A stretch of 5,235 bases of DNA from Gemmatimonadota bacterium (GTDB taxonomy: Bacteria; Gemmatimonadota; Gemmatimonadetes; Gemmatimonadales; Gemmatimonadaceae): contig PKVB01000066.1 of NCBI GenBank assembly GCA_003131365.1, positions 3,060-8,294 of the forward strand. The letters are read 5' to 3'. Position 1 is the stretch's first letter. Each line of letters starts with the position of its first letter. Shown piece by piece: positions 1-5,235 of the stretch. Position numbers and translations under genes: made by a program. The notes beneath the pieces were generated by a model. It was given only the letters and a program-made list of their open reading frames with translations. It was not told where the DNA came from and ran no database searches.

Positions 1-437
1 AGCGCGTTGATGGAGTTGGAGAGGATGACGCCGTTGGCCGCGGAGAGCGCCTGCGTGGCGATGCTGGAATCCGAGCCGTCGATCATGATCAGGACGTCGG
101 CCTGCCGTCTCGCGGCGATGTTGCGCGCGTAGTCGGGTGGAACCTCGATCGCCACCTGCGCGTGCCCAGCCACGATCTGATGCTGCAATTCGGCCCGCGA
201 GCTGACGAGCGTGACCACCCGCAGATAGGAGGTGTTGCCAAACTGTTCGATCAGCCGCCGGCTCTCCTGCGATTGGCTCTGATCGAAGACGACGGTGGGG
301 ATGTTCTTCGCGTTCATGTCGATGACCCCGAAGAGGATCAGCTCGAACACAGGGACGGCGATGGCGAAGAAGAGCGTGCCGCGGTCGCGCAGCATCTGCG
401 TCAGCTCTTTGCGGAACATCGCGGCGAAGCCGTTCAC
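1..437 (-). CDS. ABC-2 type transporter permease, N-terminal part (runs off left edge)
   Basis: About 145 residues of an ABC-2 family membrane subunit are visible; the C-terminal part lies beyond base 1. The start is GTG at 437-435, overlapping the ATPase stop in a GTGA junction, which implies translational coupling. An ATG at 419-417 is an alternative start. The N-terminus reads FRKELTQMLRDRGTLFF, the amphipathic entry helix typical of YbhR/YhhJ-type permeases. One hydrophobic helix follows at about residues 22-39, ending LILFGVI. Next comes a long soluble stretch with the family pattern VVFDQSQSQESRRLI and, near the edge, MIDGSDSSIATQAL, which normally forms the extracytoplasmic domain between helix 1 and the remaining helices. 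It should pair with the upstream ATPase to form an inner-membrane exporter. The substrate cannot be read from the sequence. The family call is firm; drug, lipid or polymer export is inference. Confidence 0.87.
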   Translation of the reverse strand, partial: MNGFAAMFRKELTQMLRDRGTLFFAIAVPVFELILFGVIDMNAKNIPTVVFDQSQSQESRRLIEQFGNTSYLRVVTLVSSRAELQHQIVAGHAQVAIEVPPDYARNIAARRQADVLIMIDGSDSSIATQALSAANGVILSNSINA

Positions 438-1471
438 AGCGAGGCCTCGACTTCCTTGCCGCGCGTTTCGGTGAGGCGGACGAAGACGTCTTCCAGCGAC
501 GGCTCGATCGGGCTGACCGCCACCTTGCCGAGGCGGAAGGCTTCCAGGTCGCCTTTGAGCTTGTCGTTGGAGACGCCATCGTCGATCAGAAGATGCAGCG
601 ACGTTCCGAAGATCGTGGCGGCCCGGACGTACGACAGCGTGCGCGCGCTCGTCATCAGCCGCGCCACCCCTTCGCTCGAGACTGCCTCGACGCGCCGGGT
701 TCCCTCGGGCGTGACCTCCGGCAGTTCTTTGAGCACGTCGGGGCGGCCGACGACGATGAGGTGGGCCATGTAGAGGTATGCCACGGAGGCGCAGCGCTCC
801 GCTTCGTCCATGTAGTGCGTTGTCATCACGATCGTGCGCCCGCGCTTGTGGAGATCGAGCAGTATGTCCCACAGGTCGAGGCGCGCCTGCGGATCGAGCC
901 CCACCGTCGGCTCGTCGAGGAAGAGTATATCCGGCTCGTGCATCAGTGCCCGCACAATCATCAGTCGCTGCTGCTGCCCACCCGATAGCTCCGCCATCTT
1001 TGATGACGCTTTTTCGGAGAGTCCCAGCCGCTCGAGCAACTCGTATGCGCGCTTGGTCGAGACATCGAACGAAATCCCGAAGTACGCGGCGTGGAACTGA
1101 AGGTTCTCCAGCACGTTGAGGCTGAGGTCGGCATTCGGCCGTTGGGGAACGACGCCGATCGTCTGGCGGACGCGCACCGAATCTTCCACCACGTCCGCGC
1201 CGGCGACGGTCGCCTTCCCCGACGTTGGACGCACGCGAGTCGTGAGAATCCCGATCGCGGTCGTCTTGCCGGCGCCGTTCGGACCGAGTAGCCCGAAGAA
1301 TTCGCCCGCGCCGATGTCGAGATCGAGCGACTCGAGCGCAATCACGTCGCCCGACGGGGGCGCGGATGTGCCGGGCGGACCCCACCGCGCGCTGTAGGAC
1401 GAGCCGCCAGGCTTGGACTTTCCGCTACCCTTGTAAACCTTGCGCAGCGCGCGCATCTCGATCGCGTTCAC
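434..1471 (-). CDS. ABC transporter ATP-binding subunit (DrrA/YbhF-like exporter ATPase)
   Basis: This is a 345-residue cytoplasmic ATPase that would energise the ABC-2 permease encoded directly downstream. All nucleotide-binding motifs are present: Walker A GPNGAGKT (63-70), Q-loop Gln in VVPQ (110), signature LSGGQQQR (162-169), Walker B ILFLDEP (182-188), D-loop GLDP (191-194) and H-loop His219 in TTHYMDEAE. The C-terminal extension carries PSLEDVFVRLT (324-334), typical of export ATPases of the DrrA/CcmA class. The start is GTG at 1471. An in-frame TAA nine bases upstream limits the choice to this GTG or the ATG at residue 6 (1456); a weak GGAA lies nine bases before the GTG. Oddly, residues 14-42, between the first strand and the Asp-Val-Ile-Ala-Leu segment, form a Gly/Ser/Pro-rich insertion absent from usual family members. 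The substrate is unknown. Confidence 0.95.
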   Translation of the reverse strand: MNAIEMRALRKVYKGSGKSKPGGSSYSARWGPPGTSAPPSGDVIALESLDLDIGAGEFFGLLGPNGAGKTTAIGILTTRVRPTSGKATVAGADVVEDSVRVRQTIGVVPQRPNADLSLNVLENLQFHAAYFGISFDVSTKRAYELLERLGLSEKASSKMAELSGGQQQRLMIVRALMHEPDILFLDEPTVGLDPQARLDLWDILLDLHKRGRTIVMTTHYMDEAERCASVAYLYMAHLIVVGRPDVLKELPEVTPEGTRRVEAVSSEGVARLMTSARTLSYVRAATIFGTSLHLLIDDGVSNDKLKGDLEAFRLGKVAVSPIEPSLEDVFVRLTETRGKEVEASL

Positions 1472-1575
1472 CGCTAGTTATTCCGATCCACGTAGTAGAA
1501 GAAATCCAGCAGGAAGGAGTTGAAGGTAGCGGGTCGCGCCGAAGTGCACGACGTCCGGTAGTCGGATCCTGCTAC
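1472..1575. other. Gap between ALDH block and ABC transporter genes
   Basis: This 104-base gap is the only real break in the minus-strand gene run. I see no strong stem-loop followed by a T tract, so no convincing intrinsic terminator. There is only a weak imperfect inverted repeat (GTAG...CTAC around a GGATCC core, about 1558-1575). No clear -35/-10 pair precedes the ATPase. The ABC genes may therefore be read through from deoC or use a promoter I cannot recognise. The frame of the preceding ALDH gene stays open for 33 more codons after its TGA, up to a TAG at 1476-1474. Confidence 0.5.
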
Positions 1576-2184
1576 TCAGGCCCCGATTGGGTGCCAGGTC
1601 GTTTTGAACTCGATGAAGTCCCGGATTTCGTAAACACTCTGCGCTTTCTCACCGGTCCAGTCGATCTCGTCGTCACGCTTCCGCGCGCGCACCCGCTTGA
1701 TGCTCTCGGCCGCGCCAAGCTGGAGCTGCTTCTTCTCCTCCTGACTCACGACCGCGTTCACCCCGCGTATGTGCGTGTGCGTAGCGAAAGTCGGCACCAG
1801 CTCCTTCCTGAATCCGGTTAGGAGATTCACCACCCCACCCGGAAGATCGGACACGGCGAGCAATTCGCCCAGCACGATCGCCGGATACGGAAACTCCTCC
1901 GACGCCAGGGCGACGCAGACGTTCCCAGACACGATCACCGGCGCGATCTGACTCAAAAGTCCCAACAGGGGAAACGCGTCGTCTGCGATGATGCCGATGA
2001 TCCCCATCGGCTCCGCTACGGTGAAGTTGAAGAACGGGCCGGCGACGGGATTGGTGTTGCCGAGCACCTGCTCGTATTTGTCGGACCAGCCGGCGTAGTA
2101 AATGAGACGATCGACGCTGGCGACGACTTCCTTCGCGGCCGCAGTCCTGCTTGATGCCCCGGAAAGCACGAGCGCCTGTGCCAT
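1576..2184 (-). CDS. Pseudo-ALDH domain, C-terminal fragment (ALDH16 second-domain-like, non-catalytic)
   Basis: These 202 residues continue the aldehyde dehydrogenase fold begun at 2460 and lie in the same frame, separated from it only by a TAG. The helix RLIYYAGWSDKY (26-37) and EPMGIIGII (58-66) align with the ALDH cofactor-binding domain, as do GLLSQIAPVIVSGN (75-88) and LPGGVVNLLTG (114-124). Key active residues are missing. The PWNFP motif reads ADDAFP (67-72), KPAE reads LASEE (93-97), and the FTGS turn reads GVNAVVS. There is no ELGGK and no catalytic-Cys segment, because the protein ends early with TTWHPIGA. A truncated, inactive second domain ending in a Trp-x-Pro motif is what I recall of the ALDH16 family. 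The ATG at 2184 has AGGAG seven bases upstream, so it could be translated separately. It may be a structural partner of the active ALDH, or half of a gene broken by a nonsense mutation. Confidence 0.8.
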   Translation of the reverse strand: MAQALVLSGASSRTAAAKEVVASVDRLIYYAGWSDKYEQVLGNTNPVAGPFFNFTVAEPMGIIGIIADDAFPLLGLLSQIAPVIVSGNVCVALASEEFPYPAIVLGELLAVSDLPGGVVNLLTGFRKELVPTFATHTHIRGVNAVVSQEEKKQLQLGAAESIKRVRARKRDDEIDWTGEKAQSVYEIRDFIEFKTTWHPIGA

Positions 2185-2460
2185 CTAGGCGCTCCTCGAC
2201 TCCAGCATCTCGCCGAGCCGATAAAGAATCTGCCCGCGGTTGTACGGTGTACGCTTCGCCCAATCGGGCCCGGCCTTGGCTGCCGCTTCCACCGCGTTGC
2301 GCAAATCCTTGCGCGTGCACTGCGGAATATTGGCGAGCAAAGAAGGTTGACCCTTCGGCGACAGCTTCTTCTGAATTGGGAAAACGCGCCCGCTCTCGGA
2401 GCGAATGAACTGTCCGCCGACGTAAACCTTGGGCGTCTTGGTGACAGGAATGCGCGCCAT
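2185..2460 (-). CDS. Pseudo-ALDH domain, N-terminal fragment ending at in-frame TAG
   Basis: These 91 residues match the N-terminal part of an ALDH fold: VYVGGQFIRSESGRVFPI (12-29) is the entry strand pair, and DLRNAVEAAAKAGPDWAKR (52-70) with the helix NRGQILYRLGEMLE (74-87) are standard ALDH helices. The frame then meets TAG (2187-2185) in the middle of the next helix, and homology resumes at the following codon. The ATG at 2460 abuts the TAA of the upstream ALDH, with GGGAAGG eight bases before it, so translation is probably coupled. Alone this fragment is too short to fold as an ALDH. It must associate with the following 202-residue piece, be joined to it by stop-codon readthrough, or be a remnant of a disrupted gene. 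With the stop removed the joined product would be about 294 residues, roughly the size of an ALDH16 second domain. Confidence 0.72.
   Translation of the reverse strand: MARIPVTKTPKVYVGGQFIRSESGRVFPIQKKLSPKGQPSLLANIPQCTRKDLRNAVEAAAKAGPDWAKRTPYNRGQILYRLGEMLESRSA
2192..2197 (-). promoter_or_regulatory. Shine-Dalgarno sequence before the ATG at 2184
   Basis: The coding strand reads GAGGAG, then a seven-base spacer that ends in the TAG, then ATG. This is a near-ideal ribosome site inside the coding sequence of the upstream fragment. It supports independent or re-initiated translation of the C-terminal pseudo-ALDH piece. It could also be a chance product of Glu/Ser/Arg codons (LESRSA). Confidence 0.5.
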
Positions 2461-3963
2461 TTAGACGACCTTCCCGTAATCCATGAGACCCTGGCGCCCG
2501 CCTTCGCGCCCGAAGCCGGATTCCTTGTAGCCCCCGAACGGCGACGATGGATCGAATTTGTTGAACGTATTCGCCCAGACGACGCCTGCCTTGAGCAGCG
2601 TGCTCATCTTGAGAATCCGCGATCCCTTGTCGGTCCACACGCCGGCCGATAATCCGTACATCGTGTTGTTCGCTTTCTCGACTGCTTCCTCGAGGGTACG
2701 GAACGTCAGCACGCTGAGCACCGGTCCGAAGATCTCCTCTTTCGCGATGCGATGGCTTTGTGTGACTCCGGTAAACACTGTCGGTTTGAAGTAAAACCCC
2801 TTCGTCGGCAGGTGACACACCGCCGACTGATACATCTCCGCGCCCGCCGTCACGCCTGAGTCGACCAGCTCGGAGATCCGCTCGAGCTGCGCCTTGGAGT
2901 TGATCGCGCCCACGTCCGTGTTCTTGTCGAGCGGGTTCCCAACGCGCAGGACGTCGATCCGGTTCTTCAACTTCGCGACGAACATCTCGGCGATCGATTC
3001 CTGAACGAGCAGCCTGCTCCCTGCGCAGCAGACGTGGCCTTGATTGAAGAAGATTCCGTTGACGACGCCTTCGACCGCCTGGTCCACGGGCGAATCATCG
3101 AAGACTATGTTCGCCGCTTTTCCGCCGAGCTCCAGCGTCAACTTCTTGTCGGTGCCGGCCAGCTGACGCATGATGATCTTGCCGACCTCGGTCGACCCGG
3201 TAAACGCGATCTTCGCGGCGGTGGGATGCGTGACAACTGCCGCGCCAGTCTCGCCGGCGCCGCATACAATGTTCACCACGCCGGGCGGCAGCTCCGCCTC
3301 GATCAACAGCTCGGCGAATTTGAGTGCGGTGACGGATGTCGTTTCCGCCGGCTTCAGCACCACCGTGTTTCCCATCGCGAGAGCCGGCGCGATCTTCCAC
3401 GCCAGCATGAGCAAGGGAAAATTCCAGGGAATCACCTGACCGATGACGCCGAGTGGAACGACGGTGGCTCCCGGCGTCGCGTACTCGAGTTTGTCGGCCC
3501 ACCCTGCGTGGTAGAAGAAGTGCGCGGCTGCCATCGGCACGTCGAAATCGCGCGATTCCTTGATCGGCTTGCCGCCATCCATCGTCTCGGCCACCGCGAA
3601 TTCGCGCGCGCGGTCCTGAATGAGACGCGCGATGCGGTAGAGATACTTGCCGCGCTCGGCACCGGCGAGCCTGCTCCACGGACCGAACGCCTTGTGTGCG
3701 GCCTGATAAGCCGCGTCGACGTCGCCCTGATTCGCGAGCGCGATCTGGGCGAGGGGTTCTTCGGTGGCCGGATTGATCGAGTCGAAGTACTTCCCCGACT
3801 TGGGCGCGACGAACTTCCCGCCGATGAAGAGATCGTACCTCGGTTTCAGTTTCGGATCGGCGGTCTCGGGGGCCGGATCGTACTCCCACAGATCGCCGAA
3901 TATCAGATGAGGAACCGAGCTGGTCGTCGCCGCTGGCCGCGCAATAGCTCTTGGAGTTGTCAT
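2461..3963 (-). CDS. NAD(P)-dependent aldehyde dehydrogenase, catalytic (ALDH16 first-domain-like)
   Basis: This 500-residue, complete ALDH oxidises an aldehyde to a carboxylic acid; next to deoC the obvious candidate substrate is acetaldehyde. The active-site set is intact: Asn181 in PWNFP, Lys204 in KPAE, the cofactor turn FTGSTEVG (254-261), Glu278 in ELGGK, nucleophile Cys312 in FNQGHVCCAGSR, and Glu410 in EEIFGPV. Near the C-terminus is FGGYKESGFGREGG (476-489). An N-terminal extension of about 40 residues, including LWEYDPAPET, precedes the first ALDH strand (YDLFIGGKF). A similar Glu-Tyr-x-Pro-x-Pro-Glu segment is what I recall at the start of ALDH16 proteins. The ATG at 3963 lies one base after the deoC stop (TGACATG), and the TAA stop abuts the ATG of the pseudo-ALDH in the same frame, so all three are probably one operon. 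The ALDH superfamily call is certain; the ALDH16 subfamily and the acetaldehyde substrate are inferred. Confidence 0.95.
   Translation of the reverse strand: MTTPRAIARPAATTSSVPHLIFGDLWEYDPAPETADPKLKPRYDLFIGGKFVAPKSGKYFDSINPATEEPLAQIALANQGDVDAAYQAAHKAFGPWSRLAGAERGKYLYRIARLIQDRAREFAVAETMDGGKPIKESRDFDVPMAAAHFFYHAGWADKLEYATPGATVVPLGVIGQVIPWNFPLLMLAWKIAPALAMGNTVVLKPAETTSVTALKFAELLIEAELPPGVVNIVCGAGETGAAVVTHPTAAKIAFTGSTEVGKIIMRQLAGTDKKLTLELGGKAANIVFDDSPVDQAVEGVVNGIFFNQGHVCCAGSRLLVQESIAEMFVAKLKNRIDVLRVGNPLDKNTDVGAINSKAQLERISELVDSGVTAGAEMYQSAVCHLPTKGFYFKPTVFTGVTQSHRIAKEEIFGPVLSVLTFRTLEEAVEKANNTMYGLSAGVWTDKGSRILKMSTLLKAGVVWANTFNKFDPSSPFGGYKESGFGREGGRQGLMDYGKVV
2469..2475 (-). promoter_or_regulatory. 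Shine-Dalgarno sequence before the ATG at 2460
   Basis: The coding strand reads GGGAAGG with an eight-base spacer, ending in TAA, before ATG. It lies inside the last codons of the catalytic ALDH and supports a genuine separate start for the pseudo-ALDH gene at a TAAATG junction. Confidence 0.5.
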
Positions 3964-3964
3964 G

Positions 3965-4975
3965 TCAGTAGCTCTCGGCGGCCTCTGTGAAGTAATAGGG
4001 CGCCTGGTACGCGCCGGTCTTTTCTTTTTCGATCTGGCGGAGCAAGTCGTTGAGCAGCGAGCTCGCGCCGAAGCGATACCGCGACGAATTCAGCCACGCG
4101 TCACCTAGCGTCTCCTTGACGGCGACGAGGTAGTGAAGCGCCTGCTTCGCGGTCTTGATCCCCCCCGCCGGCTTCATCCCGATCGCAATGCCTGTCGCGA
4201 GATAGAAATCGCGGATCGCCTCGATCATCACCTGTGTGTTGGCGAGCGTCGCGCTCCCCGACGCCTTGCCGGTGCTGGTCTTGATGAAGTCGCCGGGGCG
4301 AATCACCTGCATCGCGAGAAACGAAGCTGCGCGAACGTTGTCGTACGTGTCGAGCTCGCTCACTTCGAGAATGACCTTGAGCTGCGCGTCGCCGCAGGCC
4401 TCGACTACGGCACTGATCTCGTCCTGCACGGCATTGAGCTCACCGGAAAGGAAGAGCCCGCGATTGATGACCATGTCGATCTCGTCCGCGCCATCCGAGA
4501 CGGCGGTGCGCACTTCCTCGAGACGCAGCGGGAGCGGGCTTTGTCCCGACGGGAATGCAGTCGCGACTGATGCGACTTTGATGGCCGTATCGGCCAGCCA
4601 GCGGGCCGCGTATTTCACCAGGAATGGGTAGATGCAGACGGCCGCGACCGGCGGCACGTCCGGATCGGCACTGGGGCGCCGAGCTTTCTGGCAGAGCGAG
4701 GCGATCTTGCCGGGTGTGTCTTTCCCCTCGAGCGTGGTGAGGTCGACCATGGAAACCGCCGTCTTCAGACCCCAGAGTTTGGAGCCCTTCTTGATGCTCC
4801 GAGTGGTGAACTTTGCCACGCGCTCCTCGATTCCGACCTGATCTACTGTTCCGATCTCATCGAAGAGTTTGCTGAAGCTCGTGCGGAGGGCGGCACCGGC
4901 GGGGGGGGACATGGTCCTCGTAATATCGCGACCGGAATCACCCATTACAACGCTACTTTCTCCTAAATCACCCAT
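3965..4975 (-). CDS. deoC: Deoxyribose-phosphate aldolase (class I, DeoC/human-DERA-like)
   Basis: DeoC cleaves 2-deoxy-D-ribose 5-phosphate to glyceraldehyde 3-phosphate and acetaldehyde in deoxynucleoside breakdown. Numbered from the longest open frame (336 residues), the family landmarks are VDLTTLEGKDTPGKI (77-91), CIYP (114-117), Asp167 in EIDMVINRG, the Schiff-base Lys232 in DFIKTSTGKA, Lys268 in MKPAGGIKTA, and GASSLLNDLL (303-312). The last residue is Tyr, as in E. coli DeoC, where the C-terminal Tyr assists catalysis. Length and motifs resemble the roughly 318-residue human-type DERA more than the shorter E. coli enzyme. The start is uncertain. ATG 4975 has no Shine-Dalgarno sequence; ATG 4945 has AGGAG but 14 bases away; ATG 4912 has GAGGA only two bases away and best fits the homologous length (315 residues). 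The first 21 residues carry a repeated Met-Gly-Asp encoded by the 18-bp direct repeat and look non-conserved, so I favour a start at 4945 or 4912. It leads the probable ALDH operon. Confidence 0.95.
   Translation of the reverse strand: MGDLGESSVVMGDSGRDITRTMSPPAGAALRTSFSKLFDEIGTVDQVGIEERVAKFTTRSIKKGSKLWGLKTAVSMVDLTTLEGKDTPGKIASLCQKARRPSADPDVPPVAAVCIYPFLVKYAARWLADTAIKVASVATAFPSGQSPLPLRLEEVRTAVSDGADEIDMVINRGLFLSGELNAVQDEISAVVEACGDAQLKVILEVSELDTYDNVRAASFLAMQVIRPGDFIKTSTGKASGSATLANTQVMIEAIRDFYLATGIAIGMKPAGGIKTAKQALHYLVAVKETLGDAWLNSSRYRFGASSLLNDLLRQIEKEKTGAYQAPYYFTEAAESY
4901..4908. repeat. deoC: Homopolymer tract, eight C on the deoC coding strand
   Basis: A run of eight G on the plus strand (C on the coding strand) lies one base after the third candidate ATG of deoC, encoding Ser-Pro-Pro. 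Such a run near a 5' end is prone to slippage in replication and to miscounting in sequencing. A one-base change would shift the deoC frame from any of the three candidate starts. Confidence 0.7.
4936..4953. repeat. 18-bp direct repeat, copy 1
   Basis: The copy reads AATCACCCATTACAACGC and is identical over 18 bases to a second copy 30 bases to the right; flanking bases on both sides differ. It contains the second candidate deoC ATG (4945). Spacing near three helical turns suggests tandem protein-binding sites on one DNA face, but no regulator is identified. Confidence 0.75.
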
Positions 4976-4983
4976 TACAACGC
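4966..4983. repeat. 18-bp direct repeat, copy 2
   Basis: This is an exact copy of AATCACCCATTACAACGC, 30 bases from copy 1. It contains the first candidate deoC ATG (4975) and lies 27 bases before the divergent HAD start. Because the period is a multiple of three, it does not disturb the longest deoC frame, so a coding origin cannot be excluded outright. Confidence 0.75.
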
Positions 4984-5010
4984 CGCACCGCGAGCGATTA
5001 CTTTGGCAGC

Positions 5011-5235
5011 ATGACCGAAGTGCGTCCCTACGCCGTCCTGTTCGATCTTGACGGTACGCTGATCGACTCCATTGCGCTCCTGCTGGCGTCGATGAAGCAC
5101 ACGTTTCAGGGACGGCCGCGGCAGCCGACGGATGCCGAATGGATCGAGGGACTGGGTACTCCCCTTCCGAAGCAGCTCACGCCGTACGTCGAGTCGGACG
5201 AAGATCGTGAGCGCCTCGTCAACCGGTACCGGACC
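5011..5235 (+). CDS. HAD-superfamily phosphatase, N-terminal part (runs off right edge)
   Basis: Seventy-five residues are visible from ATG 5011 to the window end with no stop. Motif I of the haloacid dehalogenase superfamily is clear: LFDLDGTLIDS (10-20), with Asp12 as predicted nucleophile and Asp14 as acid/base. The following helical segment (cap start) contains WIEGLGTPLPKQL, resembling phosphoglycolate phosphatase and pyrophosphatase PpaX/Gph-type members of subfamily I. Motifs II to IV lie beyond the edge. It is divergent from deoC and could share its control region. The substrate cannot be assigned: phosphoglycolate, pyrophosphate or a sugar or nucleotide monophosphate are all possible. 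No good Shine-Dalgarno sequence precedes the ATG, and I see no better in-frame start upstream. Confidence 0.88.
   Translation, partial: MTEVRPYAVLFDLDGTLIDSIALLLASMKHTFQGRPRQPTDAEWIEGLGTPLPKQLTPYVESDEDRERLVNRYRT

Larger units (their letters stand above)
4913..5010. promoter_or_regulatory. Divergent control region between deoC and HAD phosphatase
   Basis: This is the only place for promoters of the two opposite genes. If deoC started at 4975 only 35 bases would separate them, which is very tight for two promoters; starts at 4945 or 4912 leave 65 or 98 bases. The region is visibly more AT-rich than its surroundings and holds the two 18-bp repeats. ATTAC occurs three times (4944-4948, 4974-4978, 4997-5001). 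A weak minus-strand promoter match is TTGTAA, a 17-base spacer, then GATATT, which would give an almost leaderless message starting near 4912. No clear plus-strand promoter or HAD ribosome site is visible. Confidence 0.45.

Noticed and set aside
162..773. A 203-residue plus-strand open frame across the permease/ATPase junction
   Set aside because: It lies antisense to two genes with clear motifs and a GTGA overlap, and its translation shows no domain.
1558..1575. Hairpin as terminator after the ALDH block
   Set aside because: The stem GTAG/CTAC is only four pairs with mismatches before a small palindrome, and no T tract follows in the direction of transcription.
2185..2187. Amber codon translated as pyrrolysine or another special residue
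   Set aside because: There is no sign of a methylamine-type gene or a recoding element, and the position lies in an ordinary surface helix of the fold. Mutation, gene splitting or sequencing error are simpler.
1673..2818. A 381-residue minus-strand open frame spanning both ALDH genes in another frame
   Set aside because: Its translation is rich in Arg, Gly and Ser with no family motif, and it overlaps clear ALDH coding sequence. It is an out-of-frame shadow caused by high GC content.
3034..3990. A 318-residue plus-strand open frame antisense to the catalytic ALDH
   Set aside because: It is a mirror of the ALDH codons with no recognisable domain and no own ribosome site. The opposite strand carries all the ALDH active-site motifs.
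4936..4983. CRISPR-like repeats
   Set aside because: There are only two 18-bp copies with a 12-base gap and no cas gene, which is too short and too few for an array.

Overview
The window comes from a GC-rich bacterial chromosome with densely packed genes. There is no plasmid, phage or transposon signature. The gene content (a human-type deoxyribose-phosphate aldolase next to an ALDH16-like aldehyde dehydrogenase pair) and the base composition would suit a soil bacterium such as a Gemmatimonadota or actinobacterial relative. That placement is a guess from general knowledge and cannot be proved here.

Right to left, the minus strand carries one compact run: deoC (3965-4975), a complete aldehyde dehydrogenase (2461-3963), a second ALDH-like domain that is non-catalytic and split into two open frames (2185-2460 and 1576-2184), a 104-base gap, then an ABC export ATPase (434-1471) and the start of its ABC-2 permease (437 to beyond base 1). 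On the plus strand, divergent from deoC, begins a HAD-family phosphatase that runs off the right edge (5011-5235). Junctions are very tight: 1 base between deoC and the first ALDH, stop codon directly against start codon twice inside the ALDH block, and a 4-base GTGA overlap between ATPase and permease.

The likely metabolic logic is salvage of deoxyribose from DNA and nucleosides. DeoC splits 2-deoxyribose-5-phosphate into glyceraldehyde-3-phosphate and acetaldehyde, and the adjacent NAD(P)-dependent ALDH could remove the acetaldehyde as acetate. The ALDH pair looks like the two-domain ALDH16 family (an active domain followed by a truncated pseudo-ALDH domain), here encoded as separate pieces in one continuous reading frame. 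The ABC genes form a separate drug, lipid or polymer exporter of the DrrAB/YbhFSR type and have no obvious link to the deo genes beyond their position.

The points most worth a second look are: (1) the in-frame amber codon splitting the pseudo-ALDH, followed at once by an ATG with a good Shine-Dalgarno sequence; (2) the loss of catalytic and cofactor motifs from that second ALDH; (3) an exact 18-bp direct repeat with 30-bp period between the divergent deoC and HAD genes, which overlaps the candidate deoC starts; and (4) a C8 tract just inside deoC.
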